DNA of 64,000 nt from the NCBI RefSeq assembly GCF_001652265.1, contig NZ_LWBS01000472.1:62001-126000 (forward strand), read 5' to 3'. The position numbers and the translations under genes were made by a program. This stretch comes from Rhizobium leguminosarum (GTDB lineage Bacteria > Pseudomonadota > Alphaproteobacteria > Rhizobiales > Rhizobiaceae). The notes below the pieces were generated by a model, which worked only from the letters and a program-made list of their open reading frames with translations, was not told the DNA's origin and searched no databases. Below are positions 17,628-25,962 of the stretch, piece by piece (position 1 is the first letter of the stretch; each line of letters begins with the position of its first letter).

Positions 17628-18131
17628 CTATGCCGGGCATTTGTCGGTATTCGAGAAATCGACGCTGCCGTCAGGCTTGAAGACCTCCGGGTTCTTTTCA
17701 TAAAGCGCGCCGAGGACGAGCGGTTTGCTCGGCAGGACGGTCTGGTCGAGGTCGGACCGGAACTGCGTCTTCAATTCCTGCAGCACCTTGCCGTTCTTGT
17801 CGACCAGCCGGACACTCACGGAATAGGGGCGGTCCTTGCGCACGCAGTGCAGTTTTTCGCTCTGCAGCGCGATCTTGTCGTCGATCGGATAGATCTTCTG
17901 GTTCAGCACCAGCGGATCGCCGCCTTGTGGATTTTCGAATTCGGCGATGATGATCGAACCGTCGGGGATATGCCCCGTCTTCTTCAGCGTCAGCAGATAG
18001 GTGGCGCTCGCCACCCGATAGTTGAAGACGAAGAGATGGCCGGTGACTTCGACCAGGTTTTCAGCCTGTCGCTGGCAGGCGGAAAGCAGAAGAACCGCTG
18101 CTGCGACCACTACGATCATATATTTCTTCAT
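17628..18131 (-). CDS. putative lipoprotein downstream of the CGNR regulator
   Basis: A 167-residue protein with a short hydrophobic signal and lipobox LLSAC near residues 15-19. The mature part is a predicted beta-rich domain (EVTGHLFVFNYRVASATYLLTLKKTG) that resembles the YbaY/type III secretion pilot-like small lipoproteins only loosely; I do not assign a function. It ends with DKCPA and has one internal cysteine (LHCVRKD) that could pair with the C-terminal one. Its ATG overlaps the CGNR gene stop (ATGA, 18128-18131), so the two are translationally coupled, which ties this lipoprotein to whatever the regulator senses. Confidence 0.7.
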   Translation of the reverse strand: MKKYMIVVVAAAVLLLSACQRQAENLVEVTGHLFVFNYRVASATYLLTLKKTGHIPDGSIIIAEFENPQGGDPLVLNQKIYPIDDKIALQSEKLHCVRKDRPYSVSVRLVDKNGKVLQELKTQFRSDLDQTVLPSKPLVLGALYEKNPEVFKPDGSVDFSNTDKCPA

Positions 18132-18673
18132 GGCGTCTCCTCCTTCTTGCGGCGATAGTGACGGTTCGCCTTAGCGCGGTTGCCGCAGACCGCCATGTCG
18201 CACCAGGCCCGGCTCCTGTTCTTGCTGCGGTCTATGAACAGCCAGCCGCAATTGCCGCAGATCTTCATGCGTTCCGGATCCGGCATGGCGATCAGCCGCA
18301 GTGCCGAATGGGCGGTCGCCGCAACCAGGCTGTCGGGGCCTGCGTCGCGCAATGTCTTCGCCAGCGCTTCCAGTAGCCTGGCCAGCAATTGGTCGTCGCC
18401 GCCATTCAGTATACGCTCGCGGAAATAGACGTCGATCGCTTCCCGCAGCGCGATGAAATCCGCTTCGTTTTCCGCCGCCACCGGTGCGATGTCGCCGAAG
18501 AGGGGCCGCTCGGCGCAGAATTCGGCTGCGGCGCGCGGAAAGCTCCGCATCTGATCCCCAACTGCGAAGCGGTCGATCCGCCGCGTTGCATCGTGGCGCA
18601 GAACGACGCTGTTGACGACATCAAGCGCCAGTGCACCGCCGGCAAAGCGGTGAGGGGTCCAGGAAAAGCTCAT
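18128..18673 (-). CDS. ABATE/CGNR zinc-finger protein, predicted transcription regulator
   Basis: A 181-residue protein. The N-terminal part carries the ABATE-type domain (FAGGALALDVVNSVVLR), and the C-terminus holds the CGNR finger with Cys139, Cys142, Cys158 and Cys163, the last in the CGNR signature, followed by a basic RAKANRHYRR tail. The family is predicted to bind DNA and has been called stress-induced regulators; direct evidence is sparse. The start at 18673 gives MSFSWTPHRFAGG. An upstream in-frame ATG would run through the 40-bp dyad and was rejected. The dyad begins only five bases upstream of this start, so autoregulation is likely. Confidence 0.82.
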   Translation of the reverse strand: MSFSWTPHRFAGGALALDVVNSVVLRHDATRRIDRFAVGDQMRSFPRAAAEFCAERPLFGDIAPVAAENEADFIALREAIDVYFRERILNGGDDQLLARLLEALAKTLRDAGPDSLVAATAHSALRLIAMPDPERMKICGNCGWLFIDRSKNRSRAWCDMAVCGNRAKANRHYRRKKEETP

Positions 18674-18677
18674 GATC

Positions 18678-18717
18678 AAATTATAACTGGTGAAATTAGT
18701 TTTACCAGTTATAATTT
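18678..18717. promoter_or_regulatory. 40-bp inverted repeat, likely operator between divergent genes
   Basis: The arms at 18678-18691 (AAATTATAACTGGT) and 18704-18717 (its exact complement) are perfect over 14 bases. They extend to 18 bases with one mismatch, leaving a 4-base centre (TTAG). The site covers most of the 65-base gap between the CGNR gene and the permease gene and is very AT-rich, so it can contain both promoters. I infer that it is bound by the CGNR protein or another dimeric regulator. Confidence 0.8.
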
Positions 18718-18738
18718 TCACAACGCGGAGTGTCTCGA

Positions 18739-19635
18739 ATGGCCTATCTTCTGCAGCAGCTGGCGAATGCGGTTCCTCTCGCTGCTCTCTATGCCGCGCT
18801 TGCCTTCGGTTATGCCGTCGCCTTCGGCGTGACGAAGCGGGCTGACATCACCTATGGGGCGATCTTTGCCTTCGCGGGCCAGATCCTGCTGCTCTTCACC
18901 GAACTCGCCTATGTCAGGTCTTGGCTGGTGCTGCCGGCCGCGCTTGCCGTCGGCGCCTGTGCTTCCATCGTCTATTCGCTGGCGGCGGGCCTATGGATCG
19001 GCCGCTCGATCATGCTGCCGCTGGTCAACAAATCGCCGAATACGGTCATCGTCGCTGCCCTTGGCATCATGATCGTACTGATGGAGACCGCCCGGCTTGC
19101 CGCCAATACCCGCTCTATCTGGCTGCCGCCATTCCTGAACGACACGGTCGTCTTCTGGAGCGACGGCCCCTTCAAGGTGACGCTCACCCATATCCAGTTG
19201 ATCGACACGGCGCTGATGTGCGCCATCGTCGCGATCGGTACGCTGATCCTCAGGCGCACGGCCTGGGGCCGCGTCTGGCGCGCCGTCACCGATGACCCGC
19301 TGGCAGCCGAACTCTGCGGCACCAGCGCCGACCGCGTCTTTCTCGTCGCCTATGCGGCAGCCGCCCTCGTCGCCACCATCTGCGGCATCCTCGCCACCTT
19401 CTATTACGGCTCGATGGATTTCGGCGCCGGCCTGATGTTCGGGCTGAAGGTGCTGTTGATCGCCGCCGTCGGCGGCTATTCCGATCCGCTGCGCTCAGCC
19501 GGCGGCGCCGCCGGGCTTGCCATCGTCGAAACCATGTGGGGCGCCTATGGCCCCTTCGTCTGGCGGGATCTGGTCATCTTCTCGCTGCTCGTCCTGCTCT
19601 TGGTCATGAGCCGCAGGGAGCGCGTGGTTCTCTAA
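18739..19635 (+). CDS. LivH-type ABC transporter permease, encoded alone
   Basis: A 298-residue integral membrane protein of the branched-chain amino acid permease family. Roughly eight hydrophobic segments are seen, and the cytoplasmic loop with the ATPase-coupling type sequence (WGRVWRAVTDDPLAAELCG) near 180-200 is intact. The usual companions, a LivM permease, two ATPases and a periplasmic binding protein, are all absent from the surroundings; the next gene is moaE on the opposite strand. It therefore must borrow partners from elsewhere or do something else. The start at 18739 has GCGGAG eight bases upstream; a GTG nine bases earlier is possible. Confidence 0.85.
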   Translation: MAYLLQQLANAVPLAALYAALAFGYAVAFGVTKRADITYGAIFAFAGQILLLFTELAYVRSWLVLPAALAVGACASIVYSLAAGLWIGRSIMLPLVNKSPNTVIVAALGIMIVLMETARLAANTRSIWLPPFLNDTVVFWSDGPFKVTLTHIQLIDTALMCAIVAIGTLILRRTAWGRVWRAVTDDPLAAELCGTSADRVFLVAYAAAALVATICGILATFYYGSMDFGAGLMFGLKVLLIAAVGGYSDPLRSAGGAAGLAIVETMWGAYGPFVWRDLVIFSLLVLLLVMSRRERVVL

Positions 19636-19644
19636 TTTACGAAT

Positions 19645-20106
19645 TTACTTCCACTTGTCGCGCGCTGCATCGTCGACGTCTTTCGCCGTGACCCAGTCGC
19701 CGGTGGCGCCATCCCGAGTGTGCTCCTTCTTCCAGAAGGGAGCTGCGGTCTTCAGGAAATCCATGACGAAATTGGCGCCGTCGAACGCTGCCTGCCGGTG
19801 CGGGGCGGCTGCGACGACGAGCACGATATTCTCGCCGGCTGCGATCTTCCCGTAGCGGTGGATGGCGGTGAGGCCGAGAAGTCCGAACCGCGCGATGGCA
19901 AGATCGCCGATGCGCTGCATCTCCGCTTCAGCCATGCCGGGATAATGCTCGAGTTCGAGGGCAGCCAGCGTCCCGCCTTCGTCGCGGCAGAGGCCGGAAA
20001 AGGTGACGACGGCGCCAATGCCGGGTTTGCCTTTGGAGAGCAGATCGACCTCGGCCTGTAGGTCGAAGTCTTCGCGCTGTACGCGGATGGTGGGGGTGGC
20101 GGTCAC
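19645..20106 (-). CDS. moaE: molybdopterin synthase catalytic subunit MoaE
   Basis: Together with thiocarboxylated MoaD it converts cyclic pyranopterin monophosphate to molybdopterin. The 153-residue protein has the family core: VVTFSGLCRDEG, HYPGMAE, HRYGKIAAGENIVLVVAAAPHR and the catalytic lysine region FWKKEHTRDG. Length is typical. It is the last gene of the leftward operon; a 172-bp repeat element separates it from moaD, a spacing unusual for this pair. Other moa genes are not in the window. Confidence 0.95.
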   Translation of the reverse strand: MTATPTIRVQREDFDLQAEVDLLSKGKPGIGAVVTFSGLCRDEGGTLAALELEHYPGMAEAEMQRIGDLAIARFGLLGLTAIHRYGKIAAGENIVLVVAAAPHRQAAFDGANFVMDFLKTAAPFWKKEHTRDGATGDWVTAKDVDDAARDKWK

Positions 20107-20168
20107 AGCGAAGTCCTTCGCTGCTTTGATGTGATTGCAAAGAATGCCGAAAGGCTATGCCGCGGAAG

Positions 20169-20340
20169 CCCCCCTCTGCCCTGCCGGGCATCTCCCCCAC
20201 AGGTGGGGAGATCACAAGTGGCGCGCTCTTCCTGCCCACTTACCGTTTCGCCGGGCTGAAACGTCGATTGTTTGAGGAAACCCGTGCGCCCAGCCAATCT
20301 CCCCACCTGTGGGGGAGATGCCCGGCAGGGCAGAGGGGGG
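20169..20340 (+). repeat. 172-bp element with 44-bp perfect terminal inverted repeats, family C copy 1
   Basis: Arms at 20169-20212 and 20297-20340 are exact complements beginning CCCCCCTCTGCCCTGCCGGG. The 84-bp interior shows no ORF. A second copy of the same length lies at 39566-39737 in opposite orientation. This one lies inside the operon between moaD and moaE. It has no coding capacity, so if mobile it would need a transposase from elsewhere. Confidence 0.9.
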
Positions 20341-20364
20341 TGATGTCGCACCACCATCACCGTC

Positions 20365-20619
20365 TCATCCCCCCGTCATCGGCGGAAATATACCGATCTC
20401 TTTCGCCCCTGATATCGGCTCGTCATGCTCGACATGCTCCATGTCGAGCGCCACGCGGATCACGTCGGGATATTGAAGTGCGGTCTCATATTCTTCGCCC
20501 AGCGTCTTCAAATGATTCAGGAGATCGGCAACGGTGACGACGGAGTAGGGGAGGTCGATCTCCTCTTCGCCCTTGCCGATGCGCTCGCGCACCCATGCGA
20601 AATAGACAAGCTTCGTCAT
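20365..20619 (-). CDS. moaD: molybdopterin synthase sulfur carrier subunit MoaD
   Basis: An 84-residue ubiquitin-fold sulfur carrier ending in the required Gly-Gly (FPPMTGG), which is activated as a thiocarboxylate and donates sulfur in MoaE. The N-terminal VYFAWVRERIG and the C-terminal EIGIFPP segment match the family. Its start overlaps the pgsA stop (ATGA, 20616-20619). It thus joins phospholipid synthesis and cofactor genes in one transcript, an arrangement common in rhizobia. Confidence 0.95.
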   Translation of the reverse strand: MTKLVYFAWVRERIGKGEEEIDLPYSVVTVADLLNHLKTLGEEYETALQYPDVIRVALDMEHVEHDEPISGAKEIGIFPPMTGG

Positions 20620-21206
20620 TCCTCGTCATCCACGATATGTTTCAGTCCGGCGCGAAAATAATCATAGCCGGTATAGATCGTCAGCAGCGCCGCAATCCAC
20701 AGCAGCGCGATTCCGGACTGCGTCGTATAGGGGAAAATCTCGTCGCCGGCCGGGCCGGCGAGCAGGAAGGCGATGGCGACGAGCTGCAGCGTCGTCTTCC
20801 ATTTGGCGATCCGCGTGACCGGTACGCTGACCTTGAGCGCCGCCAGATATTCGCGCAGTCCCGAAACCAGGATCTCGCGGCAGAGAATGGTGATCGCCGC
20901 CCAGATCGACCAGCCGGCGATCGTCTGATCGGCCGCGACCAGGAGAAGAATCGAAGCGACCAGCAGCTTGTCGGCGATCGGGTCGAGCATGCGGCCGATA
21001 TTCGACGTCTGGTTCCAGATGCGCGCGAGATAGCCATCGAGGAAATCGGTGAGCGAGGCGATGACGAAGATCCACAGCGCCACCCAGCGCGCCGTGTTGC
21101 TGATCGACAGCCTGCCCTCGATGAAGAAGCAGAGAACGATCAGCGGTACGGCGAGGATACGACCGTAGGTCAGAAGATTGGGAATGCTGTACGCACGCGA
21201 TGCCAT
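20616..21206 (-). CDS. pgsA: CDP-diacylglycerol-glycerol-3-phosphate 3-phosphatidyltransferase PgsA
   Basis: Makes phosphatidylglycerophosphate, the first committed step to phosphatidylglycerol and cardiolipin. The 196-residue membrane protein has the CDP-alcohol phosphotransferase signature D-G-x2-A-R-x8-G-x3-D-x3-D spanning DGYLARIWNQTSN and IGRMLDPIADK near residues 58-82, and several hydrophobic helices. It follows uvrC by about 190 bases that include a family B repeat and leads moaD. The uvrC-pgsA neighbourhood is conserved across many alphaproteobacteria. Confidence 0.96.
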   Translation of the reverse strand: MASRAYSIPNLLTYGRILAVPLIVLCFFIEGRLSISNTARWVALWIFVIASLTDFLDGYLARIWNQTSNIGRMLDPIADKLLVASILLLVAADQTIAGWSIWAAITILCREILVSGLREYLAALKVSVPVTRIAKWKTTLQLVAIAFLLAGPAGDEIFPYTTQSGIALLWIAALLTIYTGYDYFRAGLKHIVDDEE

Positions 21207-21235
21207 GGGATCGGTTCTCTGAATTGATGCGCCGC

Positions 21236-21287
21236 TACAGCGCTGCGCGGCTTTTCAGACGCGCCAAGGATGCTGTAGCACTTTAGG
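21236..21287 (+). repeat. short palindromic intergenic repeat, family B copy 3
   Basis: A truncated copy of the family B core (ACAGCGCTGCGCGG, CTTTTCAGACGCGCC, TGCTGTAGCACTTT). It lies between uvrC and pgsA, inside the leftward operon, so the transcript would carry its stem-loop. Confidence 0.75.
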
Positions 21288-21398
21288 ACCTCCGCATCGT
21301 GCTCGGGCCGTTGCGGTAGATGACGGCTTTGGCCGCGGACCGTCAACATTCTTTCTGTCTTTTCACCGCCTTTGCGTGGAATTTGCGACGGACGCCGG

Positions 21399-23441
21399 TT
21401 ATTTCGCGGCGTCGTCGTGGAAATGGTTATAGACCTGCTTGGCGACGGCTTCCGATATGCCTTCCACCGCCATCAGATCGGACAGGGCGGCGCGCGAAAC
21501 CGCCTTTGCCGTGCCGAAATGCTGGAGCAGCGCGCGTTTGCGCGATGGGCCGATGCCGCCGATCTCGTCGAGCGGGTTCTTGATCATTTCCTTCTTGCGC
21601 CGCGCCCGGTGCGAGCCGATCGCGAAACGATGCGCCTCGTCGCGCATGCGCTGGACGAAGTAGAGCACCGGATCGCGCGGCGGCAGCGTGAAGCTCTCGC
21701 GCCCCGGCGGGAAGAAGCGCTCGCGCCCGGCCTCGCGGTCGACACCCTTGGCGATGCCGATCGCCGTCACGCTGTCGGTGATGCCGAGTTCGGCAAGGAT
21801 GGCGCGCACCGCCGTCATCTGGCCCTGGCCGCCGTCGATGAGGATCACGTCGGGCCAGGTCGGGAACGGCATGTCGGCGGCGTCGGCAGCGGCTGTCCGC
21901 GCCGTCCGGTCCGGAATGCCTTCCTCCTTGATCAGCCGCGAGAAGCGCCGCGTCATCACCTCCTTCATCATGCCGAAGTCGTCGCCGGGCGTGATGTCGG
22001 TCGATTTGATGTTGAACTTGCGGTACTGGTTCTTGACGAAGCCTTCCGGCCCCGCGACCACCATGCCGCCGACGGCATTGGTGCCCATGATATGCGAGTT
22101 GTCGTAGATCTCGATGCGCTGCGGCGTATAGGCAAGCTTGAACGTTTCCTTGAAACCTTCGAGCAGCCGCGACTGCGACGCCGTCTCGGCGAGCTTTCGC
22201 CCATGCGCCTCGCGCGCATTGCCGACGACATGGTCGACCAGGTCGCGCTTCTCGCCGCGCTGCGGCACGAGGATGGAAACCTTGTGGCCGGCCTTTTCGC
22301 TGAGTGCTGCGGCGAGCAGTTCCAGCTCCTCGACCGTCTGCGACAGCATGATCTGCTTCGGCACCGGCTTATCGTCGTAGAACTGTGCGAGGAAGGAATT
22401 CAGCACTTCGGCGCCGGAAAGCTGCGGATCGGCCTTCGGGAAATAGGCGCGGTTGCCCCAGTTCTGGCCGGTGCGGAAGAAGAACACCTGGATGCAGGAG
22501 ATGCCGCCCTCATGGTGGATGGCGAAAACGTCAGCCTCCTCGACGCCGGCCGGATTGATGCCCTGGTGGCTCTGCACATGCGAAAGTGCTGCCAGGCGAT
22601 CGCGATAGATCGCCGCCCGCTCGAAGTCGAGGTCCTCGGCCGCCTGGTTCATGGCCTCGGCCATATGCGACTTCACCTTCTGGCTCTTGCCGGACAGGAA
22701 GTCCTTCGCCTCCTGCACCAGTTCGCCGTAACCCTCGTCGCTGACCTCATGCGTGCACGGCCCGGAACAGCGCTTGATCTGGTAGAGCAGGCAGGGCCGC
22801 GTGCGCGTTTCGAAGACGCTGTCGGTGCAGGTGCGGATCAGGAAGGCGCGCTGCAGCGAGTTGATCGTCCGCCCGACCGCGCCGGCCGAAGCGAAAGGCC
22901 CGAAATAGTCGCCCTTTCGCGCTCTCGCACCACGATGCTTGAAGATCGCCGGCGCCCGGTGGTCGCCGGTAATGAGGATATAGGGAAACGACTTGTCGTC
23001 GCGCAAAAGCACGTTAAAGCGCGGCCGCAAGCGCTTGATCAGATTCGCTTCCAGAAGCAGCGCTTCCGTTTCCGTGCGCGTCGTCACGAATTCCATGTTG
23101 GCCGTCTGGCGCACCATCTGGGCGATGCGGTTGGAATGCACGCGGCCGACGGCGTAATTGTTGACGCGCTTCTTCAGGCTGCGCGCCTTGCCGACATAGA
23201 GCACGTCACCCTCGGCGTTGAACATGCGGTAGACGCCGGGGCTGTTGGGGAGCCGCTTGACGAATTCGCCGATCAGTTCCGCGCCGATAAGCCCGGTCTC
23301 GTTGAGGCTGCCCGCATTCCAGTCGACCGCAGCCGCAAGCGGGACGGCGGCGGAAACGTCGCCTTCCACTTCGATATCGTCTTCGCTCTCATCCGTCTCG
23401 TCGTAGAGAACGCCGCCATCCGGCAGCTTTCGTCCGTTCAT
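21399..23441 (-). CDS. uvrC: excinuclease ABC subunit UvrC
   Basis: Dual-incision nuclease of nucleotide excision repair. The 680-residue protein has an acidic rhizobial N-terminal extension of about 60 residues, the GIY-YIG domain (SPGVYRMF and [14 protein letters not shown]), an UvrB-interacting helical segment, the C-terminal RNase H-like nuclease (LIDGGQGQM, the DGG catalytic area) and two helix-hairpin-helix elements near the C-terminus. The start at 23441 gives [11 protein letters not shown] and overlaps the SDR stop (ATGA). A much longer frame upstream only reads through the SDR gene. Confidence 0.96.
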   Translation of the reverse strand: MNGRKLPDGGVLYDETDESEDDIEVEGDVSAAVPLAAAVDWNAGSLNETGLIGAELIGEFVKRLPNSPGVYRMFNAEGDVLYVGKARSLKKRVNNYAVGRVHSNRIAQMVRQTANMEFVTTRTETEALLLEANLIKRLRPRFNVLLRDDKSFPYILITGDHRAPAIFKHRGARARKGDYFGPFASAGAVGRTINSLQRAFLIRTCTDSVFETRTRPCLLYQIKRCSGPCTHEVSDEGYGELVQEAKDFLSGKSQKVKSHMAEAMNQAAEDLDFERAAIYRDRLAALSHVQSHQGINPAGVEEADVFAIHHEGGISCIQVFFFRTGQNWGNRAYFPKADPQLSGAEVLNSFLAQFYDDKPVPKQIMLSQTVEELELLAAALSEKAGHKVSILVPQRGEKRDLVDHVVGNAREAHGRKLAETASQSRLLEGFKETFKLAYTPQRIEIYDNSHIMGTNAVGGMVVAGPEGFVKNQYRKFNIKSTDITPGDDFGMMKEVMTRRFSRLIKEEGIPDRTARTAAADAADMPFPTWPDVILIDGGQGQMTAVRAILAELGITDSVTAIGIAKGVDREAGRERFFPPGRESFTLPPRDPVLYFVQRMRDEAHRFAIGSHRARRKKEMIKNPLDEIGGIGPSRKRALLQHFGTAKAVSRAALSDLMAVEGISEAVAKQVYNHFHDDAAK

Positions 23442-24205
23442 TCCGTAATCTCCGCCACATCGGGCGTCTGCCAGGCGAGGTGCTGGCCGCCGTCGAGGGC
23501 AATCATCTGGCCGGTGATCGAGGGCGTGTCGTAAAGGAAGCGAATCGTTTGTCCGAATTCCTCCAGCGCCGGCCCTCGCTGTAAGATAAGGGCTGAGACC
23601 TGCGCTTGGAAGTCCTCCACCGCCTGCCGCTCGCTCGGCATCGAGGGGCCGGGGCCGATGGCATTGACGCGGATGCGTGGCGCCAATGCCTGTGCAAGCG
23701 TCTGCGTCGCCGTCCACAGCGCGGATTTGGAGAGGGTATAGGAATAGAAGCTGGGCCTCAGCGCCCAGACCCGCTGGTCGATGATATTGACGATCAGCCC
23801 TGCTGCCTCAGCGGGCATCTGCTGCGCGAAGGCCGCCGCAAGGATAGAGGGCGCACGGACATGCAGGTCGAAGTGCAATGCCCAGGTGGCGGCATTGAAA
23901 CTACGCGCGGAATCATGCTGGAAGACCGATGCATTATTGACGAGCAGATCGAGCGGCCCGAGCGCTTCCGACGCCTTCGCGACCAATCCCCCCGTTTCGC
24001 CGAGATCGCTAAGATCGGCCTGCAGCGCGATCGCCTTTTGTCCTTTCCGCCGCAATTCCGCCACCAGCTCTTCGGCCTCACCGATGGAGCCGTTCGCGTG
24101 GATCGCAACGGAAAAGCCATTTGCGGCAAGGTCTTCGGCGATTGCCCGGCCTATTCTTTTTGCAGCCCCTGTTATAAGGGCCGAGCGAAGTCTTTTGTGG
24201 TTCAA
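23438..24205 (-). CDS. short-chain dehydrogenase, FolM/pteridine-reductase-like
   Basis: A 255-residue SDR with a nucleotide-binding TGAAKRIG near residues 13-20, NNAS near 89-92, and a catalytic Tyr-x3-Lys in YTLSK near 155-159. The Arg in TGxxxRIG is characteristic of the FolM/PTR1 group, which reduces dihydromonapterin or pteridines, and suggests NADPH preference. The start is a TTG at 24205 with AAGG upstream; no better ATG exists in frame. It heads the uvrC operon with an ATGA overlap. The substrate assignment is an inference from the motif alone. Confidence 0.78.
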   Translation of the reverse strand: MNHKRLRSALITGAAKRIGRAIAEDLAANGFSVAIHANGSIGEAEELVAELRRKGQKAIALQADLSDLGETGGLVAKASEALGPLDLLVNNASVFQHDSARSFNAATWALHFDLHVRAPSILAAAFAQQMPAEAAGLIVNIIDQRVWALRPSFYSYTLSKSALWTATQTLAQALAPRIRVNAIGPGPSMPSERQAVEDFQAQVSALILQRGPALEEFGQTIRFLYDTPSITGQMIALDGGQHLAWQTPDVAEITE

Positions 24206-24570
24206 AATCTTGCCTTCTGATCCCGCGAGTCTGTCAGCAAAATATATAGGGGCCGGTGGAGATTATATAAATAGGCCGTTGCGGTTGCGTCCGAGAGCCG
24301 GATATTCTATGTATTATTTAAGAATGCGATTTCCTAAAATAGGTATTTTAAGTTTAACTCTTCGGTAGGGTTAACAAAGTGTATGTTGCGCTGAAGCAAC
24401 ATCGAATTTCAGCCATGCGGCAGCCACAATGATATCACAATTTGGCTCTTTCAAATCCGCATTTCAGTTCCAATTTCAATCTCGATCCGGAAGGGACATC
24501 TGGCAATATCCCGCCAATGCTTCACTGATAGACAGATGGTAAGCGGCGCGGGACTGAAAGGAGACTAAGT
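24206..24570. other. divergent intergenic region upstream of the RopB-like gene
   Basis: A 365-base gap between divergent genes, AT-rich from about 24250 to 24500. It contains a TGTTGC/GCAACA inverted repeat near 24382-24399 and several TTTCA-rich stretches nearer the porin gene. It should hold the promoters for both the SDR-uvrC operon and the outer membrane protein. I cannot place -35/-10 elements with confidence. Confidence 0.5.
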
Positions 24571-25206
24571 ATGCGTGTACTCATTGCTGGCCTCATGGCC
24601 TCCGTTTTTGCAATTGCGGGCGTCTCGGCAGCTCAGGCGGCCGATGCCGTCGACCAGGTTCCGGAAGCACCGGTCGCCCAGGAAGCTCCGGTCAAGCCGG
24701 CTGGCAACTGGGAAGGCTTCTACCTCGGCGGCGCCGGCACCTACAACATGGGTGACTTCGGTTCCGACCGCCACACCTACGGTTTCGGCGGCCAGGTCTT
24801 CACCGGCTACAACTGGCAGCAGGGCCAGATCGTTTACGGCGTTGAATCCGATCTCGGCTACAGCGGCGACGACGTCTCCTCAGGCGGCGTCAAGAACAAG
24901 TATGGCTGGAACGGCTCCGTCCGTGGCCGCGTCGGCTACGACATGAACCCCTTCCTGCTCTACGGCACGGCTGGTCTTGCCATCGGCGACGTCAAGGTTT
25001 CCGACGACACCTCGGACGAAAGCAAGACGAACTTCGGCTATACGGTCGGCGCCGGCGTCGAAGCCTTCGTGACCAACAACATCACGACGCGCTTGGAATA
25101 TCGCTACACCGACTACCAGAGCAAGGACTACGACCTCGACTCCGGCAGCTTCTCGCGCGGTTACGACGAGAACAGCGTCAAGCTCGGTATCGGCGTCAAG
25201 TTCTAA
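24571..25206 (+). CDS. ropB: outer membrane beta-barrel protein, RopB/Omp25-like
   Basis: A 211-residue protein with a cleavable signal peptide (about 1-23, ending AQAAD), a short proline-rich linker, and an eight-stranded barrel (WEGFYLGGAGTYN at the start; aromatic C-terminal strand ending GIGVKF). The terminal Phe is the Bam recognition residue. Size and sequence fit the RopB/Omp25/Omp31 family of abundant rhizobial and Brucella outer membrane proteins, whose expression is linked to envelope integrity and symbiosis. A strong AAAGGAGA site precedes the ATG and a terminator follows, consistent with high expression. Several paralogues usually exist, so the exact RopB name is tentative. Confidence 0.85.
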   Translation: MRVLIAGLMASVFAIAGVSAAQAADAVDQVPEAPVAQEAPVKPAGNWEGFYLGGAGTYNMGDFGSDRHTYGFGGQVFTGYNWQQGQIVYGVESDLGYSGDDVSSGGVKNKYGWNGSVRGRVGYDMNPFLLYGTAGLAIGDVKVSDDTSDESKTNFGYTVGAGVEAFVTNNITTRLEYRYTDYQSKDYDLDSGSFSRGYDENSVKLGIGVKF

Positions 25207-25233
25207 GCCGGACCATCCGTCCAAGCATGAAAG

Positions 25234-25258
25234 AGCCGGGCACGTCGCCCGGCTTTTT
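25234..25258 (+). terminator. factor-independent terminator after the RopB-like gene
   Basis: The stem AGCCGGGC pairs with GCCCGGCT across a 5-base loop, followed by a run of T residues. Confidence 0.88.
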
Positions 25259-25306
25259 GCTGTCTGTTTGCTCTTCCCGCCGTCGAGTCCTAGGCTTTGA
25301 GCGCGC

Positions 25307-25903
25307 TCAGCCTTGGGACTTGAGTTCGCTATGGGCAGGGAATTTCTTGTTGAACTGCCGGAGCCAGTCGGTGAGCGGCGCATGATCGGCTTCCCATTGG
25401 TCCTTGAAGCGCAGCTCGAGATAATCGAGCGTCGCGGCCAGCGCGAAATGCCCGCCATTGAGCTTCTTGCCTGTTTTCGGTGGATTGGCGCTGAGATGAG
25501 CGAGCCCGCTCGTCGCCTTCTTCCATTGCCGGTCTATCCACGGCTGGTGAATTTTTTCCTCGTCGCGGAAGCGCCGCTCGTAGACGATCGCCAACAGGCA
25601 GTCGCAGATGCCGTCGCACAGCGCCTCGAGGATTTCCGCATCCGTGCGCTTGCCCTTCTTGGAAGGGTAGAGCCCGCCCTTCGTCAGCCGGTCGAAATAA
25701 TGCATGATCGCTACGCTGTCGTATATCGAGACCCCGTCATCGGTCAGAAGCGTCGGGATCTTACCGAGCGGATTGTTGTCCAGCAGGATCGCCGGTCCGG
25801 TATTGGTGTCGACCCGGATGGAATTCAACTCCAGGCCCAGAAAATGCGCGGCCATCCGCACCTTGTTGGAATAGGGCGAGGCGGGCGAACAAAGGAGCTT
25901 CAT
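25307..25903 (-). CDS. glutathione S-transferase family protein
   Basis: A 198-residue GST with an N-terminal thioredoxin fold (MKLLCSPASPYSNKVRMAAHFLG, the SPYSNKV catalytic serine region, cis-proline IPTL near 50, and YDSVAIMHYFD) and a helical C-terminal domain. The SPxSxKVR pattern is typical of bacterial beta/zeta-like and YfcF-type enzymes. The substrate is unknown. It is transcribed convergently with the porin gene, separated by the terminator, and is 59 bases downstream of rlmJ on the same strand, so it may share that transcript. Confidence 0.85.
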   Translation of the reverse strand: MKLLCSPASPYSNKVRMAAHFLGLELNSIRVDTNTGPAILLDNNPLGKIPTLLTDDGVSIYDSVAIMHYFDRLTKGGLYPSKKGKRTDAEILEALCDGICDCLLAIVYERRFRDEEKIHQPWIDRQWKKATSGLAHLSANPPKTGKKLNGGHFALAATLDYLELRFKDQWEADHAPLTDWLRQFNKKFPAHSELKSQG

Positions 25904-25962
25904 GGGACACCTGATGAGGTTGTAGACTGCGGCGCGGACTATTCCTTAAGGCGATTGGCTGG

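Noticed and set aside
20101..21206. Operon-internal riboswitch (molybdenum cofactor type) near moaD/moaE
   Set aside because: The non-coding DNA between these genes is fully explained by the family C element.
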